From the NCBI RefSeq assembly GCF_015644585.1, contig NZ_JADOBI010000005.1, positions 124,001-188,000 on the forward strand: a stretch of DNA of 64,000 nt, read 5' to 3'. Under the pieces are notes generated by a model that had not been told where the DNA came from, did no database searches, and saw only the letters and a program-made list of their open reading frames with translations. Shown piece after piece: positions 18,211-34,162 of the stretch. Every line of letters starts with the position of its first letter. Position 1 is the first letter of the stretch. Source of the stretch: Rahnella laticis (GTDB lineage Bacteria > Pseudomonadota > Gammaproteobacteria > Enterobacterales > Enterobacteriaceae). The position numbers and the translations under genes were made by a program.

Positions 18211-18243
18211 GCCCCCGGAAGATTTCTTCCGGGGGCTTTTTTT
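18211..18243 (+). terminator. his operon attenuator terminator
   Basis: Arms GCCCCCGGAA (18211-18220) and TTCCGGGGGC (18227-18236) around a 6-base loop are followed by seven Ts. It is placed 64 bases after the HisL stop and 75 bases before hisG, the expected position for the his attenuator. Confidence 0.95.
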
Positions 18244-18317
18244 ATGGCCGAAGGAATTGAAATAAAAGAATCTGACGAACTGAATTTACGATAAATAATT
18301 GAGAAACTGAGGTCATC

Positions 18318-19217
18318 ATGCTGGATAAAACACGTTTACGGATAGCAATGCAGAAGTCAGGTCGCCTGAGCGATGAGTCGCGCGAACTGCTGGCCCGCTG
18401 CGGGATTAAAATCAACCTGCAGGAACAGCGTCTGATCGCTTTCGCTGAAAACATGCCGATCGACATCTTGCGTGTTCGTGATGACGACATTCCGGGGCTG
18501 GTGATGGACGGCGTGGTTGACCTGGGCATTATCGGTGAGAACGTGCTGGAAGAAGAGCTGCTGAGCCGCCGCGCTCAGGGCGAAGACCCGCGTTACTTCA
18601 CGCTGCGTCGTCTGGATTTCGGCGGTTGCCGTCTGTCACTGGCCACGCCGCTGGACACCGAATACACCGGCCCGCAAAGCCTGCAAAATGCCCGTATCGC
18701 TACCTCCTACCCTCACCTGCTCAAGCAATATCTCGATAAAAAAGGCGTTGATTTCAAATCCTGCCTGCTGAACGGCTCAGTTGAAGTGGCACCGCGCGCG
18801 GGTCTTTCCGACGCAATCTGCGATCTGGTTTCCACCGGCGCAACGCTCGAAGCCAACGGTCTGCGTGAAGTTGAAGTGATTTACCGCTCCAAAGCCTGCC
18901 TGATTCAGCGCGACGGCGAAATGCCACAGGCGAAACAGCTGCTGATCGACAAAATGATGACCCGTATTCAGGGCGTTATTCAGGCCCGCGAATCCAAATA
19001 CATTATGTTGCACGCGCCAAGCGAGCGTCTGGACGAAATCGTCGCGCTGCTGCCGGGCGCTGAACGTCCGACCATTTTGCCGCTGGCAGGCGATCAGCAA
19101 CGCGTTGCCATGCACATGGTCAGCAGCGAAACGCTGTTCTGGGAAACCATGGAAAAACTGAAAGCGCTGGGCGCCAGCTCTATTCTGGTTCTTCCAATCG
19201 AAAAAATGATGGAGTAA
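18318..19217 (+). CDS. hisG: ATP phosphoribosyltransferase HisG
   Basis: The 299-residue long-form enzyme ([25 protein letters not shown]) catalyses the first, feedback-inhibited step of histidine synthesis, joining ATP and PRPP. The catalytic part covers about residues 1-220, and the C-terminal regulatory domain (about 225-299) contains the histidine-binding ACT-like fold. Sequences such as [13 protein letters not shown] in the PRPP-binding site are intact. It is the first structural gene after the attenuator, followed by hisD after four bases. Confidence 0.98.
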   Translation: MLDKTRLRIAMQKSGRLSDESRELLARCGIKINLQEQRLIAFAENMPIDILRVRDDDIPGLVMDGVVDLGIIGENVLEEELLSRRAQGEDPRYFTLRRLDFGGCRLSLATPLDTEYTGPQSLQNARIATSYPHLLKQYLDKKGVDFKSCLLNGSVEVAPRAGLSDAICDLVSTGATLEANGLREVEVIYRSKACLIQRDGEMPQAKQLLIDKMMTRIQGVIQARESKYIMLHAPSERLDEIVALLPGAERPTILPLAGDQQRVAMHMVSSETLFWETMEKLKALGASSILVLPIEKMME

Positions 19218-19221
19218 TGCC

Positions 19222-24831
<5,610 letters not shown>

Positions 24832-24835
<4 letters not shown>

Positions 24836-25473
24836 GTAATCAGGAAGTAAAAACCGGTCTGCTGACCGGCGAACAAATCAGCCAGCTCGATTGGGAAAAA
24901 GTGGATAACCTGATGCCTGCAATCATCCAGCACGCGGTGTCTGGCGAAGTGCTGATGCTCGGTTACATGAATCAGGAAGCCCTGAGCGTTACGCAATCTT
25001 CCGGCAAAGTGATGTTCTTTTCTCGCACCAAAGAACGTTTATGGACCAAAGGCGAGACCTCAGAAAACTATCTGAACGTCGTGAGCATTACGCCTGATTG
25101 CGACAACGATACGTTGCTGGTGCTGGTCAATCCGGTTGGCCCGACGTGCCATAAAGGCAACAACAGCTGTTTCCACCCTGCCGAAACCGACTGGGCATTT
25201 TTGTATCAGTTGGAAGAACTGCTGGCATCGCGCAAAACCGCCGATCCGGAAAGCTCCTACACCGCCAAACTGTATGCCAGCGGCACCAAACGCATCGCGC
25301 AGAAAGTCGGTGAGGAAGGCGTGGAAACTGCACTGGCAGCAACCGTCAACGACCGCTTTGAGCTGAAAAACGAAGCGTCAGACTTGGTCTATCACCTGCT
25401 GGTGTTGTTGCAGGATCAGGATCTTAACCTGAGTGCGGTGATCGATAATTTGCGTCAGCGTCATAAAAAATAA
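24832..25473 (+). CDS. hisI: Bifunctional phosphoribosyl-AMP cyclohydrolase / phosphoribosyl-ATP pyrophosphatase HisI(E)
   Basis: The 213-residue fusion has an N-terminal cyclohydrolase ([13 protein letters not shown]; zinc cysteines in CDND and [12 protein letters not shown]) and a C-terminal pyrophosphohydrolase ([25 protein letters not shown]). It performs the second and third steps of the pathway. It starts with GTG at 24832, overlapping the hisF stop, and is the last gene before a bidirectional terminator. Confidence 0.97.
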
Positions 25474-25490
25474 CGTCAACCTTGAGACGT

Positions 25491-25527
25491 AAAAAAGCCG
25501 CCTTTGCAGATGCATTGGCGGCTTTTT
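25491..25527. terminator. Bidirectional terminator between hisI and gnd
   Basis: AAAAAAGCCGCC (25491-25502) and GGCGGCTTTTT (25517-25527) form a stem flanked by A and T runs on each side, suiting both the plus-strand his operon and the minus-strand gnd. Confidence 0.92.
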
Positions 25528-25572
25528 ATTGACGTCAGCAACGGCGCGCTTTTCAGCACGCCGCCAAACGGA

Positions 25573-26982
25573 TTAATCCAACCATTCGGTATGGAATACG
25601 CCGTCTTTATCAGTGCGTTTGTAAGTATGTGCACCGAAGTAGTCACGCTGTGCCTGAATCAGGTTAGCTGGCAGAACCGCTGAACGGTAGCTGTCGTAGT
25701 AATTGATCGCAGCAGAGAATGTAGGTGTCGGGATACCGTTCTGAACAGCATAAGACACAACATCACGCAGCGCTTGCTGATATTCGTCGGCGATGTTTTT
25801 GAAGTACGGAGCCAGAAGCAGGTTAGCGATAGACGCGTTTTCAGCGTAAGCATCGGTAATTTTCTGTAGGAACTGAGCACGGATAATACAGCCAGCACGG
25901 AAGATCTTCGCGATTTCGCCGTAGTTCAGATCCCAGTTGTTCTCGTCAGACGCGGCTTTAAGCTGTGAGAAGCCCTGAGCGTAAGATACGAGTTTACCCA
26001 GGTACAGAGCACGACGAACTTTCTCGATGAACTCAGCCTTGTCACCAGCGAAAGGTTTAACAGCCGGGCCAGACAACACTTTAGAAGCCGCAACGCGCTG
26101 ATCTTTCAGAGAAGACAGGTAACGTGCAAACACAGACTCGGTGATCAGAGTCAGTGGCTCGCCCAGATCCAGAGAGCTCTGGCTAGTCCATTTACCGGTG
26201 CCTTTGTTCGCTGCTTCATCCAGAATCACGTCGACCAGGTATTTACCTTCTTCGTCTTTCTTGGTGAAGATGTCTTTGGTGATGTCAATCAGGTAGCTGC
26301 TCAGCTCGCCTTTATTCCATTCAGCGAAAGTGGTTGCCAGCTCTTCGTTGCTCAGGTTCAGGGACTGTTTCAGCAGGGAATAGGCTTCTGCGATCAGCTG
26401 CATGTCGCCGTATTCGATACCGTTGTGAACCATCTTGACGTAATGACCTGCACCATCAGCACCAATGTAAGCAACGCAGGCGTCGCCATCTTCAGCACGT
26501 GCTGCGATTTTTTCAAGAATTGGCGCTACCAGTGCATACGCTTCTTTCTGACCGCCAGGCATGATTGACGGGCCTTTCAGTGCGCCCTCTTCACCGCCGG
26601 AAACGCCGGTACCGATGAAGTTGAAGCCCTGCTCAGACAGTTCGCGGTTACGGCGAATGGTGTCTTTATAGTAGGTGTTGCCGCCATCGATCAGGATGTC
26701 GCCTTTATCCAGGTGCGGAGTCAAGGATGAGATGGTTTTGTCAGTTGCTTCACCGGCTTTCACCATCAGCAAGATACGACGTGGTTTTTCCAGCGAGTCA
26801 ACAAACTCTTCGACGGTGTAGTGCGGAACCAGATTTTTACCCGGGTTTTCTGCGATGACTTCGTCAGTCTTATCGCCAGAACGGTTAAAAATGGAAACGG
26901 AATAACCACGGCTTTCGATGTTAAGCGCGAGGTTACGGCCCATGACCGCCATACCGACAACGCCGATCTGTTGTTTGGACAT
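25573..26982 (-). CDS. gnd: 6-phosphogluconate dehydrogenase (decarboxylating)
   Basis: From the ATG at 26982 (AGGAG seven bases before) the enzyme is 469 residues. It has an N-terminal NADP-binding Rossmann fold ([22 protein letters not shown]), the substrate region [19 protein letters not shown] with [13 protein letters not shown] (catalytic Lys and Asn), and the helical C-terminal domain. It oxidises 6-phosphogluconate to ribulose 5-phosphate in the pentose phosphate pathway. Its position next to the O-antigen locus is typical of enterobacteria. Confidence 0.98.
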   Translation of the reverse strand: MSKQQIGVVGMAVMGRNLALNIESRGYSVSIFNRSGDKTDEVIAENPGKNLVPHYTVEEFVDSLEKPRRILLMVKAGEATDKTISSLTPHLDKGDILIDGGNTYYKDTIRRNRELSEQGFNFIGTGVSGGEEGALKGPSIMPGGQKEAYALVAPILEKIAARAEDGDACVAYIGADGAGHYVKMVHNGIEYGDMQLIAEAYSLLKQSLNLSNEELATTFAEWNKGELSSYLIDITKDIFTKKDEEGKYLVDVILDEAANKGTGKWTSQSSLDLGEPLTLITESVFARYLSSLKDQRVAASKVLSGPAVKPFAGDKAEFIEKVRRALYLGKLVSYAQGFSQLKAASDENNWDLNYGEIAKIFRAGCIIRAQFLQKITDAYAENASIANLLLAPYFKNIADEYQQALRDVVSYAVQNGIPTPTFSAAINYYDSYRSAVLPANLIQAQRDYFGAHTYKRTDKDGVFHTEWLD

Positions 26983-27430
26983 TAGCAACTCCTGTCTGAA
27001 TTAGTTGATCGCCCAGAGTTTAGTCTAAACCCCTGTAAACAGTGAGTTTAACTGCACTGAGCTATACAAATGAACACAAGCATTGTACATGAGAATGGCG
27101 AAGGGTGAACCTATTGCAGCTATAACAATATTCTGAGGAAGTGATACAAACGATGTCAGGATACTGATACGACCAGCAGGCTAGTTTACTAAAGCAAGGT
27201 TGCGGGATAATTACTCAAACAACCCCACATATGCCTTATTATCCAATTACTTAACATAACCAACCGAAGGATAGAAGAGGAATTTGATTAATTTAGAACC
27301 TTCTTACAGGACTAGCCATAATTATCACGGCTGAATACAATACCGTTAGGTTCAAAACTTCAATAGAGTTTTGTGAAGATGAAAAAAGCAACAATGCGAA
27401 AAGTTAGTAGTCGAATTGTTGGAGATAAAT
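26983..27430. other. Intergenic region between gnd and the O-antigen-end unknown gene
   Basis: About 450 bases of AT-rich DNA between two divergent genes, so it must contain both promoters, though no strong -35/-10 pair was clear. An inverted repeat CAAAACT (27353-27359) / AGTTTTG (27367-27373) lies about 60 bases upstream of the plus-strand gene. It marks the change from GC-rich core to AT-rich O-antigen DNA. Confidence 0.5.
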
Positions 27431-28321
27431 ATGAAAAATAGAAAGCTGGGTATTTTCGAACCACTGCATGCTGAAGGCCAAACATTATGCGAGAAAGACT
27501 TTATTGCTTTGAGGCTGAAGAGTAACGAACATGCGCATTGGCGCGAGTTTCGTATTTTACTAGATTTTTACTATGAAAAAAAACATGAAACATACGATTA
27601 CTCAGGAATAATTTCGCCGAAATTCACGTTAAAAACATTAATTAGTGGCAAATCCTTTATTGATTTTATCAATAAGTCAGATGAAGCAGATGTTTATATC
27701 ATCAATGCTTTCCCTCCACTTGCATACATATCTTACAATGTATGGATGCATGGGGAGGCTTTCCATCCAGGAATCACAGAGCGCACTCAAAAATTACTTG
27801 ACGTATGCAATATAAAAATCGACTTAAAATGCATACCTCGTCATAGTCATCGTACACTTTGTTATTCAAATTTTTGGATTGGCACTCCAAATTTTTGGAA
27901 GCTTTACGCTGAAACTATATTAATACCAATTGAACAATATCTTTTGAATAATCCAGAAAGCGACATCAGTCGAAGCGTGCTTGAAGACACAACACATACT
28001 GATCCTGCGCCATTCTTGCCTTTTATCATAGAAAGATTGTTCAGCACATTTATATCAATGCGAAATGATATCACAATAGTTGCCTATCCATTTGATTACA
28101 AGAATAGCAGAGACTACTGTTTGAATGATTTTGAGACAGAAGTTGTAAAATGCATGGGTAAAGTGATCGATAAAGCAGACAGCGACGATAGTTATCCTAA
28201 CATACTCAAAGATTCACAGTATTTGTACACGAAATTATATAAGAATTATTTCTCAGAGTATTACTCAATTCACCCACATCCTCATACGGGCTATACGGCC
28301 TCTTTGTTCAAAAAAAAATAA
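27431..28321 (+). CDS. Unrecognised protein at the edge of the O-polysaccharide locus
   Basis: From the ATG at 27431 (GGAG seven bases before) the protein is 296 residues, soluble, with no signal peptide or membrane segment. It begins MKNRKLGIFEPLHAEGQTLCEKDF and carries a YDYSGIISPKFTLKTLISGKSFIDFI segment. From memory, similar stretches occur in uncharacterised proteins of other surface-polysaccharide loci, so a glycan-related role is plausible, but I cannot assign a family. The gene is AT-rich like the O-antigen block but faces the opposite way, converging on the last glycosyltransferase across a stem-loop. Confidence 0.7.
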   Translation: MKNRKLGIFEPLHAEGQTLCEKDFIALRLKSNEHAHWREFRILLDFYYEKKHETYDYSGIISPKFTLKTLISGKSFIDFINKSDEADVYIINAFPPLAYISYNVWMHGEAFHPGITERTQKLLDVCNIKIDLKCIPRHSHRTLCYSNFWIGTPNFWKLYAETILIPIEQYLLNNPESDISRSVLEDTTHTDPAPFLPFIIERLFSTFISMRNDITIVAYPFDYKNSRDYCLNDFETEVVKCMGKVIDKADSDDSYPNILKDSQYLYTKLYKNYFSEYYSIHPHPHTGYTASLFKKK

Positions 28322-28332
28322 TTCTTGTGATA

Positions 28333-28372
28333 AGCGCACTGATTTTATGAGGATGAATTGCTTCAGTGCGCT
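28333..28372. terminator. Stem-loop between convergent genes
   Basis: AGCGCACTGA (28333-28342) and TCAGTGCGCT (28363-28372) are perfect 10-base arms around a 20-base loop, midway between the ends of two convergent genes. No T-run follows, so it may be a terminator aided by Rho or another stem structure. Confidence 0.5.
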
Positions 28373-28426
28373 CAGTATGAACTACATTTTGACTCTAAGA
28401 TTGATAATAAATTATCGATAAAAAAT

Positions 28427-29530
28427 TCAAGCTAACTCCTTGTAAACTTCTGCATAACAGCGAGCCATTTCTTGTGCAGTGAATAGCGACATTAACCGTT
28501 TATTTCCCTGCTCACCCAACGATTTACACAAATTGGCATCATTGTTCAGCATAATCATACGCTGAGCAATTGCATCAGGATCTTGAGCAGCAACAATAAA
28601 ACCAGTTACATCATGTCTATTCACGTAACTTGAACCTGAGCCAACTTCGCAACTGATAATTGGCTTGCCGAACAACTGGGCTTCAAGCAGTGAAATTCCA
28701 AAAGCTTCCGAACGTAAATGAGAAGGAAATACAAATGCTTTACATAAGGTCAATAAAGAAATTTTATCTTCGTCAGAAACATGCCCAACAAAAGTTATGT
28801 TCTTAAGGTGTTTATCTGCTGCTCGCTGCTCTAATTCAAGACGCAATGGACCATCACCGGCAATAACAACAGGAAGTCCAGATATCTCGGCAGCATCGAT
28901 TAAATACTGCAATCCTTTGTAGTAACGAAGAACTCCGACGAATAAATAAAATCCTTTCCCAACTAGCCCTTCCCACTTAGTCATATTATCAACATCAGTA
29001 CTGGAATAAGATTCAGGTTCAATGCCGAGAGGTATAATCGAGCACTTCTCTTTATAAGGTTTTAATGTTTCGCTTGTAGCAAGATATTGTGGAGAAGTTG
29101 TGATAATACGAGTGACATTTGATAGGAAATATTTCTCAAGTGGCTTATAGAGAATTCTAAGAAAACGTTGCCTGACAATATCTGAATGATAAGTCACCAC
29201 AGAAGGCTTATTACTATGGCAGAAAATACTCAATATATCACCACTTGGCCATGGATAGTGATAGTTTATAATATCAGCCCATTCAGATAAACGTCGGAAC
29301 TCTCTAATTAGGCTAAAAGAAAATCCATTAGAAGACACTTCCCAAACCTTCTTCTTAAGGATAATTTGAGTTCCTTCAAAGTAATAATTCTTGTCACTAT
29401 CATTTGATAAGGATAAAACTTTTGACTCCATACCATAATGCTGTACACCTTGCGTGATAAAACGAATGGCTTGTTCCAGGCCACCTTTGGTTTCCGGGAA
29501 ACAAGTTCTGTAAACGTGTAAGATTTTCAT
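28427..29530 (-). CDS. WbdC-like mannosyltransferase (GT4)
   Basis: The protein begins MKILHVYRTCFPETKGGLEQAI and is a GT4 (GT-B fold) glycosyltransferase with the acceptor-side GG motif, TYHSDIVRQ, and the donor-site SEAFGISLLEAQLFGKPIISCE. Over its length it resembles WbdC of E. coli O8/O9, an alpha-1,3-mannosyltransferase that uses GDP-mannose. Its place directly after manC-manB fits that donor. The frame extends to an ATG at 29596, one base after the manB stop, adding a hydrophobic 22-residue stretch atypical of the family. The start at 29530 is preferred but has a weak ribosome-binding site. Confidence 0.85.
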   Translation of the reverse strand: MKILHVYRTCFPETKGGLEQAIRFITQGVQHYGMESKVLSLSNDSDKNYYFEGTQIILKKKVWEVSSNGFSFSLIREFRRLSEWADIINYHYPWPSGDILSIFCHSNKPSVVTYHSDIVRQRFLRILYKPLEKYFLSNVTRIITTSPQYLATSETLKPYKEKCSIIPLGIEPESYSSTDVDNMTKWEGLVGKGFYLFVGVLRYYKGLQYLIDAAEISGLPVVIAGDGPLRLELEQRAADKHLKNITFVGHVSDEDKISLLTLCKAFVFPSHLRSEAFGISLLEAQLFGKPIISCEVGSGSSYVNRHDVTGFIVAAQDPDAIAQRMIMLNNDANLCKSLGEQGNKRLMSLFTAQEMARCYAEVYKELA

Positions 29531-29597
29531 CATATGTATGGAAAAATAAATTATAATTTTAAGAGGATAAAAAGTACAACCTTTGAGAAAGGTCATT

Positions 29598-30980
29598 TCA
29601 ACTGAAGTTTTTGAGATATTCCATAACTTCTCGAGTTTTAATCTGCATTAACTCATTATTATTTCGCGATTCAACATTAAGCCTGACTACAGGTTCCGTA
29701 TTCGAAGATCGCAGATTGAAGCGCCAGCCGGAAAACTCCAAGCTCAAACCATCAAGTTCATCGGTTTTTATAGCCTGTTTTTTATAAATTTGTTTTAGAC
29801 TTTCTACAGCGACTTCTGGTTGATTCAAGTGCATGTTAATTTCACCAGAAGATGGATAAAGTTCAATTCTAGAATCAACGGTTTCAGAAAGTTTCATACC
29901 CTTAATTGATAACAATTCAGTAACTAATAACCATGGAATCATACCAGAATCGCAATATGCAAAGTCTCTAAAATAATGATGGGCACTCATCTCACCACCA
30001 TAGATTGCATCTTCATGTCGCATTCTTTCCTTGATGAAAGCATGACCAGTCTTCGACATAACTGGAATACCACCAGACTTCACTATGATATCTTGAGTAT
30101 TCCATACTAGCCGAGTGTCATGAATAATCCTTTGTCCAGGGTACTTCGCGAGAAATGATTCGGCCAACAAACCGACAATATAATATCCCTCGATAAATCG
30201 TCCACACTCATCAAACATAAAACAGCGGTCAAAATCTCCATCCCAAGCTATACCCATATCAGCATTGTATTTAATCACGGCTTGAGATGTATCTGAACGA
30301 CATTCAGGCAATAGAGGATTAGGTATACCGTTTGGGAAATTGCCATCTGCGTCGTGATGAATTTTAATAAATTCGATTGGGACATTAAGTTCAGAGAATT
30401 TTTTTTCTATTTCATCGATAACATGCCCTGCAGCGCCATTCCCTGAATTAACAACTAAACGCAAAGGTCGAATATTTTGCAAAGCAATGTATGTGAGTAA
30501 ATGTTCAATATAGTTCTGGAGGTTAGAAAACTTAGTATAAGTACCAATTTCAGAAATGTCTGGAAATATTCCATTTTCAGCGATAGATTGTATTTCTCGC
30601 AATCCGTTATTTCCGCTGACTGGCACTGCATTTTTTCCAACTAGCTTCATACCATTGTAATCTATAGGATTATGGCTAGCAGTAACCTCAATTCCGCCAT
30701 CAACATCCATAGTAAAAGCTGCGTGATAGATTTCTTCAGTTCCAGTCAGACCAAGATCAATAACATGAACCCCAGAATCAGTAAGCCCCGCGGCGAGTGA
30801 TTGTTTCAATGAATCACTTGTCAATCGGACATCACCTCCAACAACAATAGTTTTAGGTTTAAAATGCAAAGCATAGGCACGACCTATCCGATAAGCTACC
30901 TCAGGGTTTAATTCTTCTCCAATTTTCCCACGAATATCATACAACTTGAAGCAAGGCATCTTATATGATTTATTATTCAT
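29598..30980 (-). CDS. manB: Phosphomannomutase ManB (CpsG)
   Basis: From the ATG at 30980 (AGGAG before it) the enzyme is 460 residues: alpha-D-phosphohexomutase with catalytic serine loop [13 protein letters not shown], metal loop WDGDFDRC and sugar-binding [10 protein letters not shown]. It converts mannose 6-phosphate to mannose 1-phosphate for GDP-mannose. It follows manC by 13 bases. Confidence 0.95.
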   Translation of the reverse strand: MNNKSYKMPCFKLYDIRGKIGEELNPEVAYRIGRAYALHFKPKTIVVGGDVRLTSDSLKQSLAAGLTDSGVHVIDLGLTGTEEIYHAAFTMDVDGGIEVTASHNPIDYNGMKLVGKNAVPVSGNNGLREIQSIAENGIFPDISEIGTYTKFSNLQNYIEHLLTYIALQNIRPLRLVVNSGNGAAGHVIDEIEKKFSELNVPIEFIKIHHDADGNFPNGIPNPLLPECRSDTSQAVIKYNADMGIAWDGDFDRCFMFDECGRFIEGYYIVGLLAESFLAKYPGQRIIHDTRLVWNTQDIIVKSGGIPVMSKTGHAFIKERMRHEDAIYGGEMSAHHYFRDFAYCDSGMIPWLLVTELLSIKGMKLSETVDSRIELYPSSGEINMHLNQPEVAVESLKQIYKKQAIKTDELDGLSLEFSGWRFNLRSSNTEPVVRLNVESRNNNELMQIKTREVMEYLKNFS

Positions 30981-30993
30981 TCTAGCTCCTAAC

Positions 30994-32406
30994 TTATTGT
31001 ATCGAATTATTAACATCAAGTCTTACAACATCATCTTCTGAAAGATAAAGCCCAGAATGGATCTCAATAACTTCCAAAGGTATTAACCCAGGGTTTTCCA
31101 ATGAATGAGCCACACCAACAGGTATATATGTTGATTCATTTTCGCCCATAACAAAAATCTCTTCACCTTTATATATTTTTGCAGTTCCAGAAACGACAAT
31201 CCAGTGTTCTGTTCGGTGATAATGCACTTGTGTTGATATCTTCTGCCCTGGTTTTAAGTAGACTTTATTTACCTGATATCGGGCACCTTCTGAAATATGA
31301 TCATAATATCCCCAAGGCCTAAAAACCTCTCTGTGATGTAAAGCTTCCTTCCTATCGAATTTTTGAAGCTTATTTACGATTAGTTTTACTTCCTGAACTT
31401 GCTTTTTGTCAGCAACCAATACAGCATCTCGGGTTTCAACAACAATAATATCAGTCAGGCCAACAGTTGCGACAAGCCTATTGCTGGCATTTATGTAACA
31501 ACCACTTGTATTTTCGTGTAAAACATCACCACGGATGACGTTTTGGGACAAATCTTTTTGACCAATTTCCCAAAGTGCCGACCAGGAACCTACATCGTTC
31601 CAGTTAACGCCAAGTGGCATAACGACGGCATCCTTAGTTCTTTCCATTACCGCATAATCTATGGAGATATTTGGAGAGTCATCGAAAGAGTTACTATCGA
31701 CACGAATAAAATCGAGATCTTGACGAGAGTTTTTTAACGCAAGTGAACAGGCAGCAAGCACTTCCGGGCAGTATTTATCCAATTCCTCAATATATTTGGA
31801 TGCTTTAAATAAAAATATACCACTATTCCAAAAGTACCCACCATGAGAAAGATAGAGTTTAGCTTGTTCACGCCCTGGTTTTTCAACAAAACTTTCTACA
31901 CTAAAAGCAGAATCAATTGCTACTCCGCTTTTAATATAGCCATATCCTGTCTCGGGAGCTGTAGGAAAAATTCCAAAAGTCACCATTTTACCGCTATCCA
32001 CCAAAGATAACGCTCTGCCAACCGTTTCATTGAAAACATCTACATCTTCAATGTAGTGGTCAGCAGCAAGCACGAGTAAAATAGAATCGGGATCTGAATG
32101 CATCGCGTGCAATGCTGCAAGTGCAATTGCCGGTGCAGTGTTCTTACCAGAGGGCTCTAAAATAATGCCACAATGGCATAAGGACTTTTTACGTAACTGT
32201 TCAGCGACGAGGAAACGATGTTCTTCGTTGCATACTATAATAGGATCTTTATAGGATTTGGAACTTACGCGGAGAAGTGTATCCTGAAACAAAGTGTCTT
32301 CACTAGTAAGAGAAAGGAACTGCTTTGGGAATTGAGTACGGGAAAGTGGCCATAGTCTCGTGCCAGCCCCACCCGCCATAATAACGGGTAATATAGTATT
32401 TGTCAT
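30994..32406 (-). CDS. manC: Mannose-1-phosphate guanylyltransferase ManC
   Basis: From the ATG at 32406 (GGAG nearby) the protein is 470 residues with an N-terminal nucleotidyltransferase ([39 protein letters not shown]) and a C-terminal cupin domain (RPWGYYDHI ... [19 protein letters not shown]), the bifunctional GMP/phosphomannose-isomerase layout. It makes GDP-mannose. No gmd or fcl follows, so mannose rather than fucose or perosamine is the expected derivative. Confidence 0.96.
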   Translation of the reverse strand: MTNTILPVIMAGGAGTRLWPLSRTQFPKQFLSLTSEDTLFQDTLLRVSSKSYKDPIIVCNEEHRFLVAEQLRKKSLCHCGIILEPSGKNTAPAIALAALHAMHSDPDSILLVLAADHYIEDVDVFNETVGRALSLVDSGKMVTFGIFPTAPETGYGYIKSGVAIDSAFSVESFVEKPGREQAKLYLSHGGYFWNSGIFLFKASKYIEELDKYCPEVLAACSLALKNSRQDLDFIRVDSNSFDDSPNISIDYAVMERTKDAVVMPLGVNWNDVGSWSALWEIGQKDLSQNVIRGDVLHENTSGCYINASNRLVATVGLTDIIVVETRDAVLVADKKQVQEVKLIVNKLQKFDRKEALHHREVFRPWGYYDHISEGARYQVNKVYLKPGQKISTQVHYHRTEHWIVVSGTAKIYKGEEIFVMGENESTYIPVGVAHSLENPGLIPLEVIEIHSGLYLSEDDVVRLDVNNSIQ

Positions 32407-32497
32407 ATATCTCACTCCGTGAATAATTTTACACTAGCAGTAATAGCGCCTTACAAGTAAACTGATTTTTTAATTAAAATTCAGGATACATTGATAG

Positions 32498-33541
32498 TTA
32501 AATATGGCCATAGATAATATCTGATAAAGCAGCTGCACTTTTTTCGATATGATAATTGTTATTTACATCATCAAAAGCATCAATAGCTATATTTTTCCTT
32601 AATTTCAAGTCTGATGCCATTAACTGTAGCGCTTCTAGCCAGCATAAATAATCATTATCAATAACGATGCCCGTCTGTCGATTTTTGACTGAATTTTTAT
32701 ATATAGTCGCATTTGAATAAATCCCAGGCACACCCGCGCAGCCATAGTTAAGATATTTAAAAGGATTTTTACATTCATTAAATCTAACTGAATCTGAGTC
32801 TTCTGAGCTACCAAGTGGTGATATGGAAAACTCATATTCTCCAGAAACTAATGCTCGCATATAACTGTCATAAGGCATTCTGTTCGTAAAATATAGGAAA
32901 GGTAAGGAGTGCATTTCAGGGAAAGGATCCCCATAAAAATCGAGAGTATAGTTTTTATTCTTTGTAAAGAAAACCTGTAACGCAGTAAACAGCATTTCTT
33001 TTGAAGATTGCATTTTGATCATATCTGCGTTTGTAAAAACAATTTTATGGGTATTATAGTTTCTTTGCAATATTTCTTCACGAGTAGAATATTTATCAAC
33101 CCACATTCCATTTGGAACGAGTACAGCGTTAGGAATAAAAGACGAGACGCGATCTAGCAAAAACTCATTAGCAACCGTAACCGTATCCGCAAGCGATATA
33201 ATTTCATTAATAATAGGCAAGCGTATATTTTGCAGAGATCCTGCGCTGTATTTTGGAAACGAAAAAATCCAGTCATCTATATCATAAATAACCTTGACTT
33301 TATTTTTCTTTGCCTCTCTCGTGATAGAAAGCGCCTGATTCGAACTATGCTTACTTAGCAATAATACATCAGCCCATTGAACTGCTTGCACAGAAACCGG
33401 GTCGGATTCTGAGACAGATGCATATACAAGTTTCCCTTGAAACTGTAAATATTCCAGAACCTCAGTTATCCGTGCAGATACTGACAAAGACGGAACACCC
33501 ATAGCTACATGAGATTCCCTCTGCAAAGCAATGACTCGCAT
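32498..33541 (-). CDS. Glycosyltransferase (GT-B fold, GT4-like)
   Basis: The 347-residue protein has a GT-B pattern with KVIYDIDDWIFSFP, VTVANEFLLDRVSSFIPNAVLVPNGMWVDKY and a C-terminal region ECKNPFKYLNYGCAGVPGIYSNA. The DIDDW motif is common in O-antigen transferases whose substrates are not known. Donor and acceptor cannot be read from sequence. It follows the histidine phosphatase by three bases and precedes manC by 91 bases. Confidence 0.8.
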   Translation of the reverse strand: MRVIALQRESHVAMGVPSLSVSARITEVLEYLQFQGKLVYASVSESDPVSVQAVQWADVLLLSKHSSNQALSITREAKKNKVKVIYDIDDWIFSFPKYSAGSLQNIRLPIINEIISLADTVTVANEFLLDRVSSFIPNAVLVPNGMWVDKYSTREEILQRNYNTHKIVFTNADMIKMQSSKEMLFTALQVFFTKNKNYTLDFYGDPFPEMHSLPFLYFTNRMPYDSYMRALVSGEYEFSISPLGSSEDSDSVRFNECKNPFKYLNYGCAGVPGIYSNATIYKNSVKNRQTGIVIDNDYLCWLEALQLMASDLKLRKNIAIDAFDDVNNNYHIEKSAAALSDIIYGHI

Positions 33542-33544
33542 TAT

Positions 33545-34162
33545 TTATCCCTTAAGAGAATCACGTAGATTATCTATTGAACCTAATGATAAACCTATGA
33601 TTTTTCCGACAATTTTCTCGGCGACTAAGTCTGCATCAATGATGACCAATGTAGAATTAGAAGGAAGAATGGATGGAAATTGAGATAAAGGTATATTTAG
33701 TAACTCGTGCAAAATGCATGCAATTGGGCCCGCATGAGACACAATAACTACACTTTCGTAGGAGCGTTGTAATAATTCACGCAGCCAAGATAAAACTCTA
33801 GTATAGAGGTCCTTATGGGACTCCCCTCCAGGATAACAATTGTCAGGTTCTCTATAAAAATCAGGTTGCTCTTTAAGAAAAGAGTCAAGCGTTAAGCTGG
33901 CCACAGTACCTGCATCGGTCTCACCTAATCTTTTGTCTTCAAACCAGTCAACATCCGGAAAAATGATTTTTGCGGTTTGCTGAGCCCTCTGCCAATGACT
34001 AAAAAAGTAATAGTCAGCAGTGATATCAAGTTCTTTTACCCATTGAGACAATCGATTGACCTGTGCTACGCCTACCGTCGAAAGCGAATCTGCAGGCGTA
34101 CCAGTAACTAACTTGGCTTGGTTAGCATCAGATAGCCCATGTCTAAATAAATAAAGCCTCAT
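33545..34162 (-). CDS. Histidine phosphatase family protein
   Basis: The 205-residue protein has the phosphohistidine RHG motif (LYLFRHGLSDANQAK), catalytic ETDAG, GGES and a second histidine in VIVSHAGPI, so it belongs to the phosphoglycerate mutase-like (branch 1) superfamily. These enzymes remove phosphate from small molecules or proteins. Its ATG overlaps the upstream glycosyltransferase stop by four bases, so the two are translated together. A phosphatase in such a setting suggests processing of a sugar phosphate or glycan phosphate, but the substrate is unknown. Confidence 0.85.
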   Translation of the reverse strand: MRLYLFRHGLSDANQAKLVTGTPADSLSTVGVAQVNRLSQWVKELDITADYYFFSHWQRAQQTAKIIFPDVDWFEDKRLGETDAGTVASLTLDSFLKEQPDFYREPDNCYPGGESHKDLYTRVLSWLRELLQRSYESVVIVSHAGPIACILHELLNIPLSQFPSILPSNSTLVIIDADLVAEKIVGKIIGLSLGSIDNLRDSLKG

